Assembly (NCBI RefSeq): GCF_900476395.1
Contig: NZ_UIHB01000005.1
Coordinates: 496,001 to 560,000 of the forward strand
Origin: Xanthomonas euroxanthea
GTDB lineage: Bacteria > Pseudomonadota > Gammaproteobacteria > Xanthomonadales > Xanthomonadaceae
DNA length: 64,000 bases
Reading direction: 5' to 3'
Shown here: piece after piece, positions 54,992-64,000 of the stretch
How the letters are laid out: each line of letters begins with the position of its first letter
Position numbering within the stretch: the stretch's first letter is position 1
Translations under genes and position numbers: made by a program
Notes under the pieces: generated by a model
The model's input: only the letters and a program-made list of their open reading frames with translations
What the model was told of the DNA's origin: nothing
Database searches by the model: none

Positions 54992-56431
54992 ATGAAAGCC
55001 CGGCTCCAGACATCGCTAGGACAGCAGTTGGTCATGACGCCGCAGTTGCGTCAGGCGATCAAGCTATTGCAGATGTCCACCACCGAGCTGGAACTGGAAA
55101 TCGCCGAAGCGGTGGAGACCAATCCGCTGCTAGAATGGGCCGACGAAGCCGCGCATGCGGCCAACGCGCTTCCGGTGGAAGCATCGTCGACCGCCTCCAC
55201 CGACGACACCCCGCGCGAAGAACCGACGCCGGCCGAGCGCGACGACGACTGGTCGCAGGACGAGCTGCAGTGGACAGGTTCGGGCAGCGGCGGCAGCTTC
55301 GACGATGACGAGTCCGGCGATGCCGCCGAGCGCGTGGCCGAAGCCGAAACGCTGGCCGACCATCTGCTGTGGCAGCTGCACCTGTCGCCGCTGTCGCCGC
55401 GCGACCGCCAGATCGGCGCGATGCTGATCGATGCGCTGGACGAAGACGGCTACCTGCGCGAACCGCTGTCGGCCATCCTGGAAACGCTGGCGCTGGGCGC
55501 GGCGGTGGACGAGGCCGACGTGCTCACCGTGCTGCACCAGATCCAGCGCTTCGACCCGGTCGGCGTGGGTGCGCGCACCCTGGGCGAATGCCTGGCACTG
55601 CAGCTGGCCGTGCTCGACCCGGCCACCCCGGGGCGCGAACTGGCGCTGCAGATCGTCGCCGGCCCGCTGGAGCGCCTGCCGCGCAGCGGCGTGGCCGGCC
55701 TGGCGCACGAACTCAAGCGCTCCACCGCCGATGTCGACCAGGCGGTCCAGTTGGTGCGCTCGCTGGACCCGCGCCCGGGCAAGCAGATCGGCGACCTGTC
55801 GCAGGACACCTATGTGGTGCCGGACTGCGTGATCTGGCGCCAGCGTGGCGTGTGGCGGGCCTCGCTGGCCGGTCGCGCCCAGCCCAAGGTCACCATCCAC
55901 CGCGGCTACGAGAACCTGATCCGCAGCTGCGGCGAATCCGACGCCGGCTATCTGCGCGGCCAGCTGCAGGAGGCGCGCTGGCTGCTCAAGAGCCTGGAAG
56001 CGCGCGGCGAGACCCTGCTGCGGGTGGTGCGCTGCCTGCTGCAGCACCAGGCCGGGTTCCTGGAATTCGGCGCGCAGGCCTTGCGCCCGTTGACCCTGCG
56101 CGAGATCGCCGGCGAGCTCGGCCTGCACGAATCCACCATTTCCCGCGCGATCGCCCGCAAGTACGTGCGCACCCCGCGCGGGACCATCGCGCTGCGCTCG
56201 TTCTTCGCCTCCGGCATCGACACCGACAGCGGCGGCGAGGCCTCCAGCACCGCCATCCAGGCCATGATCCGGCGCCTGATCGAGGCGGAAAACCCGCGCA
56301 AGCCGCTGTCGGACGCCAAGTTGGCCGACCTGCTGAAAACCTCCGGCGTACCAGTGGCGCGGCGCACCGTTGCGAAGTATCGTGAGGCCATGAACATTTC
56401 CGCCTCCCACGAACGCGTCCGTATCGTCTGA
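54992..56431 (+). CDS. rpoN: RNA polymerase sigma-54 factor
   Basis: A 479-residue sigma factor for enhancer-dependent promoters. Region I is the Gln-rich start MKARLQTSLGQQLVMTPQLR; an acidic region II follows (about 55-115); region III contains the HTH LGLHESTISRAIARKYV and ends in the RpoN box ARRTVAKYRE. It is in the standard lptB-rpoN-hpf-ptsN order. Xanthomonas often has a second rpoN in the flagellar cluster; this is the one next to lpt. Confidence 0.97.
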   Translation: MKARLQTSLGQQLVMTPQLRQAIKLLQMSTTELELEIAEAVETNPLLEWADEAAHAANALPVEASSTASTDDTPREEPTPAERDDDWSQDELQWTGSGSGGSFDDDESGDAAERVAEAETLADHLLWQLHLSPLSPRDRQIGAMLIDALDEDGYLREPLSAILETLALGAAVDEADVLTVLHQIQRFDPVGVGARTLGECLALQLAVLDPATPGRELALQIVAGPLERLPRSGVAGLAHELKRSTADVDQAVQLVRSLDPRPGKQIGDLSQDTYVVPDCVIWRQRGVWRASLAGRAQPKVTIHRGYENLIRSCGESDAGYLRGQLQEARWLLKSLEARGETLLRVVRCLLQHQAGFLEFGAQALRPLTLREIAGELGLHESTISRAIARKYVRTPRGTIALRSFFASGIDTDSGGEASSTAIQAMIRRLIEAENPRKPLSDAKLADLLKTSGVPVARRTVAKYREAMNISASHERVRIV

Positions 56432-56488
56432 CGTTGCACCTACCGCAACGCCGGCCTGCGCCGGGTTCGTCGGATCACCGGAACGGTT

Positions 56489-56509
56489 CATTGGCCCACC
56501 CGACCAATG
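56489..56509 (+). promoter_or_regulatory. Hairpin against the hpf ribosome-binding site
   Basis: CATTGG (56489-56494) pairs with CCAATG (56504-56509), and the last base of the stem is the first G of the GGAGG Shine-Dalgarno (56509-56513). ATG follows at 56520. The fold could limit translation of the hibernation factor, though the stem is only 6 bp. Confidence 0.4.
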
Positions 56510-56519
56510 GAGGTATCCG

Positions 56520-56837
56520 ATGCGTATCGAGACGTATGGCCACCAGCTTGAAGTGACCCCCGCGCTGCGGGAGTACGTGGCAAGCAAGCTGCAGCGACTG
56601 CAGCGCCATTTCGACCAGCACTGTGAAGTCCGGACCCAGCTGGCCGTTCGCAAGCCAGACCATCACGTGGTCGCCACCGTCAACCTTCCCGGTCGTACCC
56701 TGCACGCAGATGCCAGCGGCTCCACCATGTACGCGGCCATCGACCTGCTGGTCGACAAGCTCGACCGCCTGGTGCTCAAGCACAAGGAAAAGAAATGTAA
56801 CCACCATGCACGCGAGGTGCGCGACAATCCCGCATGA
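56520..56837 (+). CDS. hpf: Short-form ribosome hibernation promoting factor
   Basis: A 105-residue protein of the HPF/YhbH family that binds the 30S decoding region and helps form inactive ribosome dimers in stationary phase. It starts MRIETYGHQLEVTPALREYV and has the basic segment KLDRLVLKHKEKK near the end. It is the short form, with no dimerisation domain. It lies between rpoN and ptsN, as usual in gammaproteobacteria. Confidence 0.94.
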   Translation: MRIETYGHQLEVTPALREYVASKLQRLQRHFDQHCEVRTQLAVRKPDHHVVATVNLPGRTLHADASGSTMYAAIDLLVDKLDRLVLKHKEKKCNHHAREVRDNPA

Positions 56838-56858
56838 CGCTTCCCGCTTGATGCCCTC

Positions 56859-57317
56859 ATGCCTTTAACCGATCTGATGGCGGCCGTGCGCACCGTGGTG
56901 TCGCCGGCCGCCGATCGCGACACCGTCCTGCATACCGCCGCCGACCTGCTGTCCTGCCGTCAGGCCGGCGCCGACGAGCTCTACGCCAACCTGTGCGAGC
57001 GCGAGGCCCTGGGCAGCACTGCCATCGGCCACGGCATCGCCATCCCGCATGGGCGCTGCCCCAATCTCACCGAGCCACGGGGCGCACTGCTGCGGCTGGA
57101 TACGCCGGTGGCCTTTGGTAGCGATGAGCCGGTGGACCTGATCTTCGCGATGGCGGTGCCTGCGCACTACACCCACCAGCACCTGATGCTGCTGTCGGAG
57201 CTGGCCGAACGGTTTTCCGATGCGGAGTTTCGTCAGCAGTTGCGTGCCGCCCCCAACGCCGACGCCTTGATGGCGCTGCTCACCGACGCACCGCCACCAC
57301 AGGCCAGCGCCGCATGA
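56859..57317 (+). CDS. ptsN: PTS IIA-Ntr regulatory protein PtsN
   Basis: A 152-residue EIIA-Ntr domain. The phosphorylatable histidine is H64 in [12 protein letters not shown], and [17 protein letters not shown] is the partner motif. It accepts phosphate in the nitrogen PTS and regulates potassium uptake and other systems by binding. A PtsO/NPr gene is not seen here; the HPr at 59.8 kb may serve both. It overlaps hprK by 4 bp. Confidence 0.94.
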   Translation: MPLTDLMAAVRTVVSPAADRDTVLHTAADLLSCRQAGADELYANLCEREALGSTAIGHGIAIPHGRCPNLTEPRGALLRLDTPVAFGSDEPVDLIFAMAVPAHYTHQHLMLLSELAERFSDAEFRQQLRAAPNADALMALLTDAPPPQASAA

Positions 57318-58264
57318 ATACCAGCATCACCGCACGCGAACTGTTCGACCAGCAGCGCGACAAGCTGGCGCTGCGCTGGGTCGCCGGCCAGAAGGGCGAG
57401 CACCGCGAGATCGAGGCCGGCAGCAACAATGCGCGCCGCCCGTCGCTGGCCGGCTACCTCAACGTGATCTATCCCAACAAGGTGCAGATCCTGGGTACCG
57501 AAGAGCTGGCCTGGCTGGATTCGCTGGATGCGCGCCAGCGCTGGGAGACCATCGAGAAGATCATCCAGGTGCAGCCGCTGGCGCTGGCGATCAGCAAGAA
57601 CCAGTCCTGCCCGGAAGACCTGCGCGCGGCCGCCGACGAATCCAACACGCCGCTGTGGATCTCGCCCAAGCGCGGCCACGAACTGCTCAATCACCTCTCC
57701 TACCACCTGGCGCGCACGCTGGCGCCGCGGGTCACCCTGCACGGCGTGTTCATGGAGATCTATTCGATCGGCGTGCTGATCACCGGCGAAGCCGGCTCGG
57801 GCAAGAGCGAACTGGCGCTGGAACTGCTCAGCCGCGGTCACCGCCTGGTGGCCGACGACGCACCGGAGTTCACCCAGATCGCGCCCGACGTGCTCGACGG
57901 CACCTGTCCGGAACTGCTGCAGGACCTGCTGGAAGTGCGCGGCCTGGGCGTGTTGAACGTGCGCGACATGTTCGGCGACACCGCGGTGAAGAAGAACAAG
58001 TACCTGCGCCTGATCGTGCACCTGACCCGCCCGATGACCGAGCCCACCCCGTCCGGCTACGAACGCCTGACCGGCGATTCCGGCAGCCGGCATGTGCTGG
58101 ACCTGGACGTGCCGCTGATCACCCTGCCGGTGATGCCCGGCCGCAACCTGGCGGTGCTGACCGAGGCGGCCACGCGGCTGCATATCCTGCGCACCAAGGG
58201 CATCGACCCGGCGGCGATGTTCATCGCCCGCCACAGCAACCTGCTGGAGCGACGCACGCCATGA
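57314..58264 (+). CDS. hprK: HPr kinase/phosphorylase
   Basis: A 316-residue bifunctional enzyme that phosphorylates and dephosphorylates HPr at serine 46. It has Walker [16 protein letters not shown] at about residues 158-165, the HprK signature [15 protein letters not shown], and [12 protein letters not shown]. It is typical for Gram-positives and present in a subset of proteobacteria. The HPr in the window keeps the target Ser46, which supports function. It overlaps both ptsN and rapZ by 4 bp. Confidence 0.95.
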   Translation: MNTSITARELFDQQRDKLALRWVAGQKGEHREIEAGSNNARRPSLAGYLNVIYPNKVQILGTEELAWLDSLDARQRWETIEKIIQVQPLALAISKNQSCPEDLRAAADESNTPLWISPKRGHELLNHLSYHLARTLAPRVTLHGVFMEIYSIGVLITGEAGSGKSELALELLSRGHRLVADDAPEFTQIAPDVLDGTCPELLQDLLEVRGLGVLNVRDMFGDTAVKKNKYLRLIVHLTRPMTEPTPSGYERLTGDSGSRHVLDLDVPLITLPVMPGRNLAVLTEAATRLHILRTKGIDPAAMFIARHSNLLERRTP

Positions 58265-59133
58265 GTACCGCGCCCTCCACGTTGATGATCGTGAGCGGGC
58301 TGTCCGGCTCGGGCAAATCGGTCGCGTTGAAGACCTTCGAGGACCTGGACTACTACTGCTCGGACAATCTGCCGGTCGAACTGCTGCCGGACTTCGTCAA
58401 GAGCCGCCTGCGTGGCAACCCGCTCGGCGACCAGCGCCTGGCGGTGGGCATCGATGTGCGCAGCCGCAGCGACCTGACCCAGCTGGCGCAATGGCGCCAG
58501 GCCGCGCAGGAATACGGCATCGAGGCACGGCTGCTGTTTTTCGAGGCCAGCGACGAGGCGCTGATCAAGCGCTACGCCGATACCCGCCGCCGCCATCCGC
58601 TCAGCCATCTCGGCCTGGCCTTGCCGGAAGCGATCACCCGCGAGCGGCAGCTGACCGAACCGCTGCGCGCGCAGGCCGATGCCATCATCGACACCAGCGC
58701 GCTCAACGTGCACCAGCTGCGTCGCCGGGTGGTCACCGAGTTTGCGCTCGGCACCAGCGACCGGCTGTCGCTGCTGTTCGAATCGTTCGCCTACAAGCGT
58801 GGCGTGCCGGCCGAGGCCGACTTCGTGTTCGATGCGCGCGTCTTGCCCAACCCGCATTGGGACCCGGAGCTGCGCCCGCTGACCGGCCGCGATGCCGGCG
58901 TGCGCGACTATCTGGACAAGGAACCGGACGTGGTGCGCTACAGCGCGCAGATCGTGGACCTGCTCGATACCTGGCTGCCGCGGCTGCGCAACGACACCCG
59001 CAGCTACGTCACCATCGCCTTCGGCTGCACCGGCGGCAAGCATCGCTCGGTATATCTGGCCGAGCGCATGGCGCGGCATGCGCGCGAGCAGGGCTGGCCG
59101 GAAGTGGCGACGTTTCATCGCGAGCAGGATTGA
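58261..59133 (+). CDS. rapZ: RNase adapter protein RapZ
   Basis: A 290-residue P-loop protein. In E. coli it guides RNase E to the GlmZ sRNA to tune glucosamine-6-phosphate. It has Walker [28 protein letters not shown], and the C-terminal RNA- or ligand-binding [16 protein letters not shown]. It is the last of the rpoN run and overlaps hprK by 4 bp. A half copy of the GGGAATC-arm element follows. Confidence 0.95.
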   Translation: MSTAPSTLMIVSGLSGSGKSVALKTFEDLDYYCSDNLPVELLPDFVKSRLRGNPLGDQRLAVGIDVRSRSDLTQLAQWRQAAQEYGIEARLLFFEASDEALIKRYADTRRRHPLSHLGLALPEAITRERQLTEPLRAQADAIIDTSALNVHQLRRRVVTEFALGTSDRLSLLFESFAYKRGVPAEADFVFDARVLPNPHWDPELRPLTGRDAGVRDYLDKEPDVVRYSAQIVDLLDTWLPRLRNDTRSYVTIAFGCTGGKHRSVYLAERMARHAREQGWPEVATFHREQD

Positions 59134-59447
59134 AGGGCCGGGATTCGGGAATCGGGAATCGGCAAAGCGGTGCCGTGCGGCCTGCAAGCATGCGTGTCAT
59201 CGGTGCAGGTCCGCACACATTCTGATCATGCGCGGCCTGCCACTTGCGAACTGCAGCGCTCGCTTGTGATGCGGGACGCATCGGGAGACTGGCGAGGTCA
59301 CGGGTCATTGCCGTGCCGGCGGCAGCGCATGTGTTGCAGGCATCGTGCGCGTCACGGTGCGGCGGTCCTAAACGGCTATTCATTTCGCAACACATCGGTG
59401 CCGGCAGACGCTATCGCGCGGTCATGCCGACCTGTTAACGTTTCGGC
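59134..59447. other. 314-bp intergenic region between rapZ and the EIIA-Man gene
   Basis: Holds one GGGAATC-type arm at 59138-59167 directly after rapZ. No gene or strong promoter is visible in the rest. A hairpin at the end of rapZ, if any, is not clear. Confidence 0.5.
59138..59167. repeat. Single GGGAATC-type arm after rapZ
   Basis: Four units (GGGATTC, GGGAATC, GGGAATC, then GGCAAAG) without the inverted right arm. The end GGCAAAGCGGTGCCG resembles the junction after the left arm of the 12.6 kb copy, so it looks like a truncated element. Confidence 0.7.
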
Positions 59448-59840
59448 ATGGCCTGTGGCATTCTCCTCATTACTCATCCCGGCATCGGCGCGGCGTTGTT
59501 GAACGTGGCGACGGGGCTGTTGCGGCAGTTGCCGCTGAAGACCGAAGCGTTCGACGTGCCGCTCGATGCAGACCTGGACGCCTTGCTGCCCCAGGCCTCG
59601 TCGGCGATGCGACGGGTCGACAGCGGCGACGGCGTGCTGGTCATGACCGACCTGTACGGCGCCAGCCCCAGCAATCTCGCCAGCCGGTTGGCAAAGCTCG
59701 GCACGCCGGTTCGCCGGGTGTCCGCGCTCAGCCTGCCGATGCTGCTGCGGGTGATGAACTACCCCGAACAAGGATTGCAGGAGCTGCCCGCCACCGCGGC
59801 GGCAGGCACCCGCAACGGAGCGATCATCGACGATGCTTGA
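59448..59840 (+). CDS. PTS EIIA component, mannose type
   Basis: A 130-residue EIIA-Man-type domain. The N-terminal active histidine is H10 in LLITHPGIGAALL. It ends without an attached EIIB domain. It continues with MTDLYGASPSNLASRLAK. No EIIB, EIIC or EIID genes are in the window, so it is probably a regulatory acceptor and not a transporter part. It overlaps the HPr gene by 8 bp and belongs to the EIIA-HPr-EI run. Confidence 0.92.
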   Translation: MACGILLITHPGIGAALLNVATGLLRQLPLKTEAFDVPLDADLDALLPQASSAMRRVDSGDGVLVMTDLYGASPSNLASRLAKLGTPVRRVSALSLPMLLRVMNYPEQGLQELPATAAAGTRNGAIIDDA

Positions 59841-60102
59841 ACGCGAACTCATAGTTTCCAACCGACTCGGACTGCATGCGCGGGCAACCGCCAAGCTGGT
59901 GCAGACGCTGTCGTCCTACCGCAGCAACGCCACCCTGGCGGCCAAGGGCCGCGAGGTGAACGCCAAGAGCATCATGGGAGTGATGCTGCTGGCCGCAGGC
60001 CAAGGCACCAGCGTGGTGGTGCGGCTGGATGGCGAAGACGAAGCGCAGGCCCTGCAGGCGCTGGTGGACCTGTTCGAGCGTCGTTTCGACGAGGACAGCT
60101 GA
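59833..60102 (+). CDS. ptsH: Phosphocarrier protein HPr
   Basis: An 89-residue phosphocarrier. H15 in LGLHARATAKLVQ is the EI-phosphorylated site, and S46 in NAKSIMGVMLLAA is the HprK target. Both are present, so the HprK circuit can work. It lies between EIIA and EI, with its start 8 bp inside the EIIA gene. Confidence 0.95.
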   Translation: MLERELIVSNRLGLHARATAKLVQTLSSYRSNATLAAKGREVNAKSIMGVMLLAAGQGTSVVVRLDGEDEAQALQALVDLFERRFDEDS

Positions 60103-60160
60103 GCATGCGCGGGGTCGGTGCGGGGCTGACCGACAGGGCGCGGCCGCGCCAGGGGCGCAC

Positions 60161-61891
60161 ATGAGCCTGCGTCTGCGTGGACACGCCGCCTCGCGCGGCA
60201 ACGCACTCGGACGCGCGCGCGTGCGCCAGAGCCACACGCTGGAAGTGGCCGAACAACGCGTGCCCGCCAGCCAGGTGGAAACGCAGCTGCAGCGCCTGCA
60301 TCTGGCGATCGAGGCGGCACGCACCGAGATGCAGCAGCTGCGCGACCGCCTGCATGGCGCGCTTGCGCGCGAAGTCGGCGAATTCCTCGAACTGCATGCG
60401 CTGCTGCTCGACGACCCGGAGCTGCTGCAGGGCCTGGACGAGTTGATCCGCACCCACCGCTACAGCGCCGACTACGCCTTGCGCGTGCAGCGCGACCGGC
60501 TGGCAGCGGTGTTCGACGGCATGGAGGACGCCTACCTCAAGAGCCGCATGGACGACCTGGATCACGTCATCGGCCGCATCCATGCGTTCCTGCACAAGCG
60601 CGCGCCCGACCTCAAGGGCGTGGCCGGCGAGGTCCTGGTCTGCGACAACGTCGCACCCTCGGAGCTGGCGCAGTTGCAGGCGCAAGGGGTGGTCGGCATC
60701 GTCACCACCGCCGGCAGCGCGTTGTCGCATAGCGCGATCCTGGCGCGCAGCCTGCACCTGCCGCTGGTGGTGGGGGTAAGCGATGCGGTGCAGCGGATCG
60801 ACGATGGCGATGTATTGATCGTCGATGCCGGTTCCGGCCAGGTGATCGTCGATCCCAAGCCCGAGCACCTGCGCGACTACCGCGAGCGCCTGCGCGCGCT
60901 GGCCAAGGAACAGCGCGAACTGGGCCGGCTGCGCTCCAAGCCCACGCGCACGCGCGACAACGTCGATATCACGCTGCTGGCCAATGCCGAATCGCTGGAG
61001 GACGTGGCGAAGGCGCACGCACTCGGCGCCAGTGGCCTTGGCCTGTATCGCACCGAATTCCTGTTCCTGCAGCGCAACGAGCTGCCGGACGAAGAGGAAC
61101 AGTTCCACACCTACCGCGACACCGTGCTGGGCATGAGCGGGCGACCGGTCACCATCCGCACCCTGGACCTGGGCGCCGACAAGGCCGACCGCACCGGCCT
61201 GACCTTGAGCGACGAAGACAACCCGGCGCTGGGTCTGCGCGGGGTGCGGTTGTCGCTGGCCCGGCCTGCGGTGGCGCAAGCGCAGTTGCGCGCGATCCTG
61301 CGCGCCTCCGGCTACGGGCCGGTGCGCATCCTGGTGCCGATGGTCAGCGGCCGCGAGGAAGTCCAGCTGCTGCGCCGGCAGATCAAGAAGCTGGCCGCGC
61401 AATTGCGCGAGCAAGGCCACGAGATCGCCGAGCACATTCCGCTCGGCGCAATGATCGAAGTGCCGGCTGCGGCGCTGGCGCTGGACTGCTTTATCGACGA
61501 TATCGATTTCCTGTCGATCGGCACCAACGATCTGGTGCAGTACCTGCTGGCGGTGGATCGCAACAACGAGGCATTGGGCGAGTTGTACTCGCCGCTGCAT
61601 CCGGCGGTGCTGCGCCTGATCGCGCAGGTGATCGCCACCGGGCGCGCGTTCGGCAAGCCGGTGGCGGTGTGCGGCGAGATCGCCGGCGACCCGCGCTTCG
61701 TCCCGATGTTGCTGGCCCTGGGGCTCACCGAGTTCAGCCTGCATCCGGCCACGCTGCTGGAGGTACGCCGTGCGGTGCGCGACATCCACCTGGGCGAGTT
61801 GCGCGTGCATGGCGAAAAACTGCTGCGCGCGCGCGACCGCAAGGGGATCGAAAAATGGCTGGCCAACGTCGCGCAGGGCCTGATGCGCTGA
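60161..61891 (+). CDS. ptsI: PTS enzyme I
   Basis: A 576-residue PEP-protein phosphotransferase that starts the phosphorelay from PEP. The N-terminal HPr-binding domain leads to the active histidine in GSALSHSAILARS (E. coli has SHTAIMAR), and the PEP-binding barrel has GLGLYRTEFLFLQ, LDLGADKADRT, SIGTNDLVQYLLAVDRN and VCGEIAGDP. ATG 60161 gives the normal length. No permease gene follows; the next gene is mgtE. Confidence 0.95.
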   Translation: MSLRLRGHAASRGNALGRARVRQSHTLEVAEQRVPASQVETQLQRLHLAIEAARTEMQQLRDRLHGALAREVGEFLELHALLLDDPELLQGLDELIRTHRYSADYALRVQRDRLAAVFDGMEDAYLKSRMDDLDHVIGRIHAFLHKRAPDLKGVAGEVLVCDNVAPSELAQLQAQGVVGIVTTAGSALSHSAILARSLHLPLVVGVSDAVQRIDDGDVLIVDAGSGQVIVDPKPEHLRDYRERLRALAKEQRELGRLRSKPTRTRDNVDITLLANAESLEDVAKAHALGASGLGLYRTEFLFLQRNELPDEEEQFHTYRDTVLGMSGRPVTIRTLDLGADKADRTGLTLSDEDNPALGLRGVRLSLARPAVAQAQLRAILRASGYGPVRILVPMVSGREEVQLLRRQIKKLAAQLREQGHEIAEHIPLGAMIEVPAAALALDCFIDDIDFLSIGTNDLVQYLLAVDRNNEALGELYSPLHPAVLRLIAQVIATGRAFGKPVAVCGEIAGDPRFVPMLLALGLTEFSLHPATLLEVRRAVRDIHLGELRVHGEKLLRARDRKGIEKWLANVAQGLMR

Positions 61892-62033
61892 GCGATTGCG
61901 TCATCGCGCAGGGGATGTTCCTGCGCGTTGCCTCGGCACTGTATGTTTCGTCACCATGCGCAAGCGATAATGCCGTGCTGACTCAGCACCGCGTCTTCCA
62001 TCGGGACGTGTCCACTCTTGCAGGGAGCCGCGC

Positions 62034-63395
62034 ATGGCCGAAGCCGTCCGCCACGACAAGACCGCGCGACAGCTGCGATTGCTGTCCGATGCGCTGGATA
62101 GCGGACGCCTGGGCCCGGTACGCCGGCTGGTCAATACACTGGCGCCGGCGGAGATCGGCAACCTGCTGGAGTCGCTGCCGCCCGGCAAGCGCGAAGTGGT
62201 GTGGGGCCTGGTCGACCCGGAAGACGACGGCGAAGTGCTGCTGCATGTCGGCGATGAAGTGCGCGAAAGCCTGCTGGCCGACATGGACACCGACGAGATC
62301 GTCGCCGCGGTCGAAGACCTCGACATCGACGATCTGGCCAACCTGGTCGAAGACCTGCCCGACACCGTCATCGACGAAGTGCTCAAGTCGATGGACCGCG
62401 AGAACCGCGAGCGGCTCGAGCAGGTGCTGTCGTATCCGGAGGACACCGCCGGCCGCCTGATGAATCCGGACGTGGTGACGGTGCGCGCCGACGTCAATGT
62501 CGATGTGGTGCTGCGTTATCTGCGCCTGCGCGGCGAGCTGCCCGACCACACCGATCACCTGTACGTGGTGAGCCGACGCCATCAGTATCTGGGCCGGGTG
62601 TCGCTGGCCGCGCTGGTCACGCACGAGGACAGCACGCCGGTCAATCGCCTGATCGACGACGAACAACCGGCGATCGACGTGGGCGATGGCTCCGACGAGG
62701 TCGCACGGCGCTTCTCCGACCATGACTGGATCTCCGCGCCGGTGGTGGACGACAACAACATCCTGCTCGGCCGCATCACCATCGACGACGTGGTCGACAT
62801 CATCCGCGAACAGGCCGAACACCAGGCCATGAGCGCGGCCGGCCTGGACGAGGACGAGGACATGTTCAGCCCGGCGCGGCGCGCATTCCGGCGCCGCCTG
62901 ATCTGGCTGGGCATCAACCTGTGCACAGCGTTCCTGGCCTCCAGCGTCGTCAGCGAATTCGAAGGCACCATCGCCAAACTGGTGGCCCTGGCGGCGCTGA
63001 TGCCGATCGTTGCCGGCATGGGCGGCAACGCCGGCACCCAGGTGCTGGCGCTGATGGTCCGCGGCCTGGCGCTGGGCCAGATCGGCTCCTCCAACGTGAT
63101 GACCTTGCTGAAGAAGGAACTCACCGTCGCGCTGATTAACGGCATGGTGCTGGGGATCGGGCTGGGACTGATCGTGCTGGCGTGGTTCCGCCAGCCGATG
63201 CTGTCGCTGGTGATCGGCACCGCGCTGACCTTGAACATGCTCACCGCCGCCTTCGGCGGCGTGCTGGTCCCGGTGACGCTGAAGCGACTGGGCTTCGACC
63301 CGGCATTGGCCGGTGGCGTGATCCTGACCACGCTGACCGACGTGATGGGGTTCCTGAGCTTCCTCGGCCTGGCGACGCTGATCCTGCTGCCGTAG
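62034..63395 (+). CDS. mgtE: Magnesium transporter MgtE
   Basis: A 453-residue Mg2+ channel. The N domain (about 1-130) has helical SLPPGKREVVWGLVDPEDD and the acidic DLDIDDLANLVEDLPD. A CBS pair covers about 140-260 with DHDWISAPVVDDNNILLGRI. Five TM helices follow, with LAALMPIVAGMGGNAGTQ and its GGNAGTQ motif in the pore. It is 142 bp after ptsI. Closing at high Mg2+ is expected from the family. Metal ligands are present as far as can be seen. Confidence 0.95.
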   Translation: MAEAVRHDKTARQLRLLSDALDSGRLGPVRRLVNTLAPAEIGNLLESLPPGKREVVWGLVDPEDDGEVLLHVGDEVRESLLADMDTDEIVAAVEDLDIDDLANLVEDLPDTVIDEVLKSMDRENRERLEQVLSYPEDTAGRLMNPDVVTVRADVNVDVVLRYLRLRGELPDHTDHLYVVSRRHQYLGRVSLAALVTHEDSTPVNRLIDDEQPAIDVGDGSDEVARRFSDHDWISAPVVDDNNILLGRITIDDVVDIIREQAEHQAMSAAGLDEDEDMFSPARRAFRRRLIWLGINLCTAFLASSVVSEFEGTIAKLVALAALMPIVAGMGGNAGTQVLALMVRGLALGQIGSSNVMTLLKKELTVALINGMVLGIGLGLIVLAWFRQPMLSLVIGTALTLNMLTAAFGGVLVPVTLKRLGFDPALAGGVILTTLTDVMGFLSFLGLATLILLP

Positions 63396-63544
63396 CTGCC
63401 GTATCCGGTGCTTGCGCAGAACGTCGTGCCGGGCATACAGCGGCAAGGATCGGATGAAGAGTCGGCAAAAATCGCCGCAGCGCGACATGCCAGCACACCT
63501 GCATGCGGCGATACTGCGGGTCTGTCATCGGTCAGGGGGTGTGC

Positions 63545-64000
63545 GTGATCCGTCGTTGTCTTGTTCTTGCGATTCTTGCGCTGCTGCTGGCCGGCTGTTC
63601 CAGCATGGCTGAGCGCCACCACGACGGGCGCCGCGGCCATTTCGTCACCCGCACGCTGGAACTGGAAGGACGGCTCTACCGCTATCAGGTGTTCGTGCCG
63701 GCCTCCACGGCGCCGCAACCGCGCCCGATCGTGCTGTTCCTGCATGGCTCGGGCGAACGCGGCGACAACGGACGCGATCAGGCCGAGGTCGGCGTTGGTC
63801 CCTACCTGAGCGCACACACCGCCGAGTTCCCTGCCCTGGTGGTGCTGCCGCAGGTGCCCGACGACGAGGAGTGGCTGGGCATCAATGCACGCATGGCGAT
63901 CGCCGCGCTGGATGCGGCCAGTGCCGAATTCGGTGCCGACCCGCAACGCACCTATCTCACCGGCATCTCGATGGGCGGCTATGGCGCCTGGGAAATCGGG
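63545..64000 (+). CDS. Lipoprotein alpha/beta hydrolase (partial, runs off the right edge)
   Basis: The first 152 codons of an esterase-like protein, from a GTG at 63545. The lipoprotein signal has lipobox LLLAGC, with mature Cys18. The hydrolase fold shows RPIVLFLHGSGERG (oxyanion turn) and the nucleophile elbow TGISMGGYGAWEIG, in which the serine is complete. The C-terminal Asp and His lie outside the window. The type resembles periplasmic feruloyl or phospholipase-like esterases of the PHB-depolymerase group; the substrate is not known. Confidence 0.85.
   Translation, partial: MIRRCLVLAILALLLAGCSSMAERHHDGRRGHFVTRTLELEGRLYRYQVFVPASTAPQPRPIVLFLHGSGERGDNGRDQAEVGVGPYLSAHTAEFPALVVLPQVPDDEEWLGINARMAIAALDAASAEFGADPQRTYLTGISMGGYGAWEIG

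Noticed and set aside
61906..61926. GCGCAGG/CCTGCGC hairpin after ptsI as a terminator or Mg-sensing leader of mgtE
   Set aside because: The stem is present, but there is no T-run and no further structure in the 142-bp gap, so neither role is supported.

Overview
The window is high-GC, gene-dense bacterial chromosome that looks like Xanthomonas or a close relative in the Xanthomonadaceae. The main reasons are a fused aspartokinase/diaminopimelate decarboxylase, an HU protein with a lysine/alanine-rich histone-like tail, a rpoN-hpf-ptsN-hprK-rapZ-EIIA-HPr-EI block, and intergenic elements built from 7-bp GGGAATC units. I see no rRNA, tRNA, CRISPR array, integrase or transposase. The content is mostly core genome. 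Long antisense frames are common because of the codon bias, and I treated them as shadows of the real genes. All family names come from reading the proteins by eye; no search was run.

Layout. 1-7.9 kb: lysine biosynthesis fusion (cut by the left edge), two tandem PhzF-fold enzymes, a glycine-zipper envelope protein, an OsmC peroxidase, and an algH-ruvX-pyrB operon. 8-14 kb: 3-methyladenine glycosylase, small unknowns, a YitT membrane protein, and the type IV pilus retraction ATPases PilT and PilU. 14-21 kb: YggS, ProC, the HU protein, an M23 peptidase, small envelope proteins, a DJ-1/PfpI protein and a SET-domain protein. 20.6-26.9 kb: the SUF iron-sulfur operon (Rrf2 regulator, SufB, C, D, S) followed by a GNAT and a Rieske ferredoxin. 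27.2-36.2 kb: an iron-acquisition locus with a TonB siderophore receptor, PiuC-type dioxygenase, Sel1-repeat protein, PepSY membrane protein, DUF2271, DUF4198, ApbE and a membrane-anchored flavodoxin/NADPH reductase. 36.3-42 kb: HutD with a glycine-rich insert, a ComEA-like protein, an M20 peptidase, a GlsB protein, and the AmgK-MurU muramic acid recycling pair. 42.4-49.9 kb: hda-perM-DUF2066, purM, purN, two DUF3108 proteins and an EF-hand membrane protein. 49.8-62 kb: murA and ibaG facing the kdsD-kdsC-lptC-lptA-lptB-rpoN-hpf-ptsN-hprK-rapZ run, then a regulatory PTS (EIIA-Man, HPr, EI). 62-64 kb: MgtE and the start of a lipoprotein esterase.

How it fits together. Several groups act on the envelope: MurA makes UDP-MurNAc precursor de novo while AmgK-MurU bypass it by recycling; KdsD/KdsC supply Kdo and LptC/A/B export LPS. 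The SUF operon and the siderophore/flavin locus lie next to each other and together cover iron capture, putative iron reduction and iron-sulfur assembly. The PTS genes encode only the phosphorelay and its HPr kinase with no sugar permease, which suggests a signalling role.

Most unusual observations: the PepSY/DUF2271/DUF4198/ApbE/flavodoxin-reductase locus as a candidate trans-envelope ferric-siderophore reduction system; a SET methyltransferase with a eukaryote-like post-SET cysteine cluster in the same chromosomal neighbourhood as a lysine-rich HU protein; a twin 128-bp palindromic element at 42 kb; and a dispersed element family with GGGAATC-type arms, one copy of which sits inside the suf operon.
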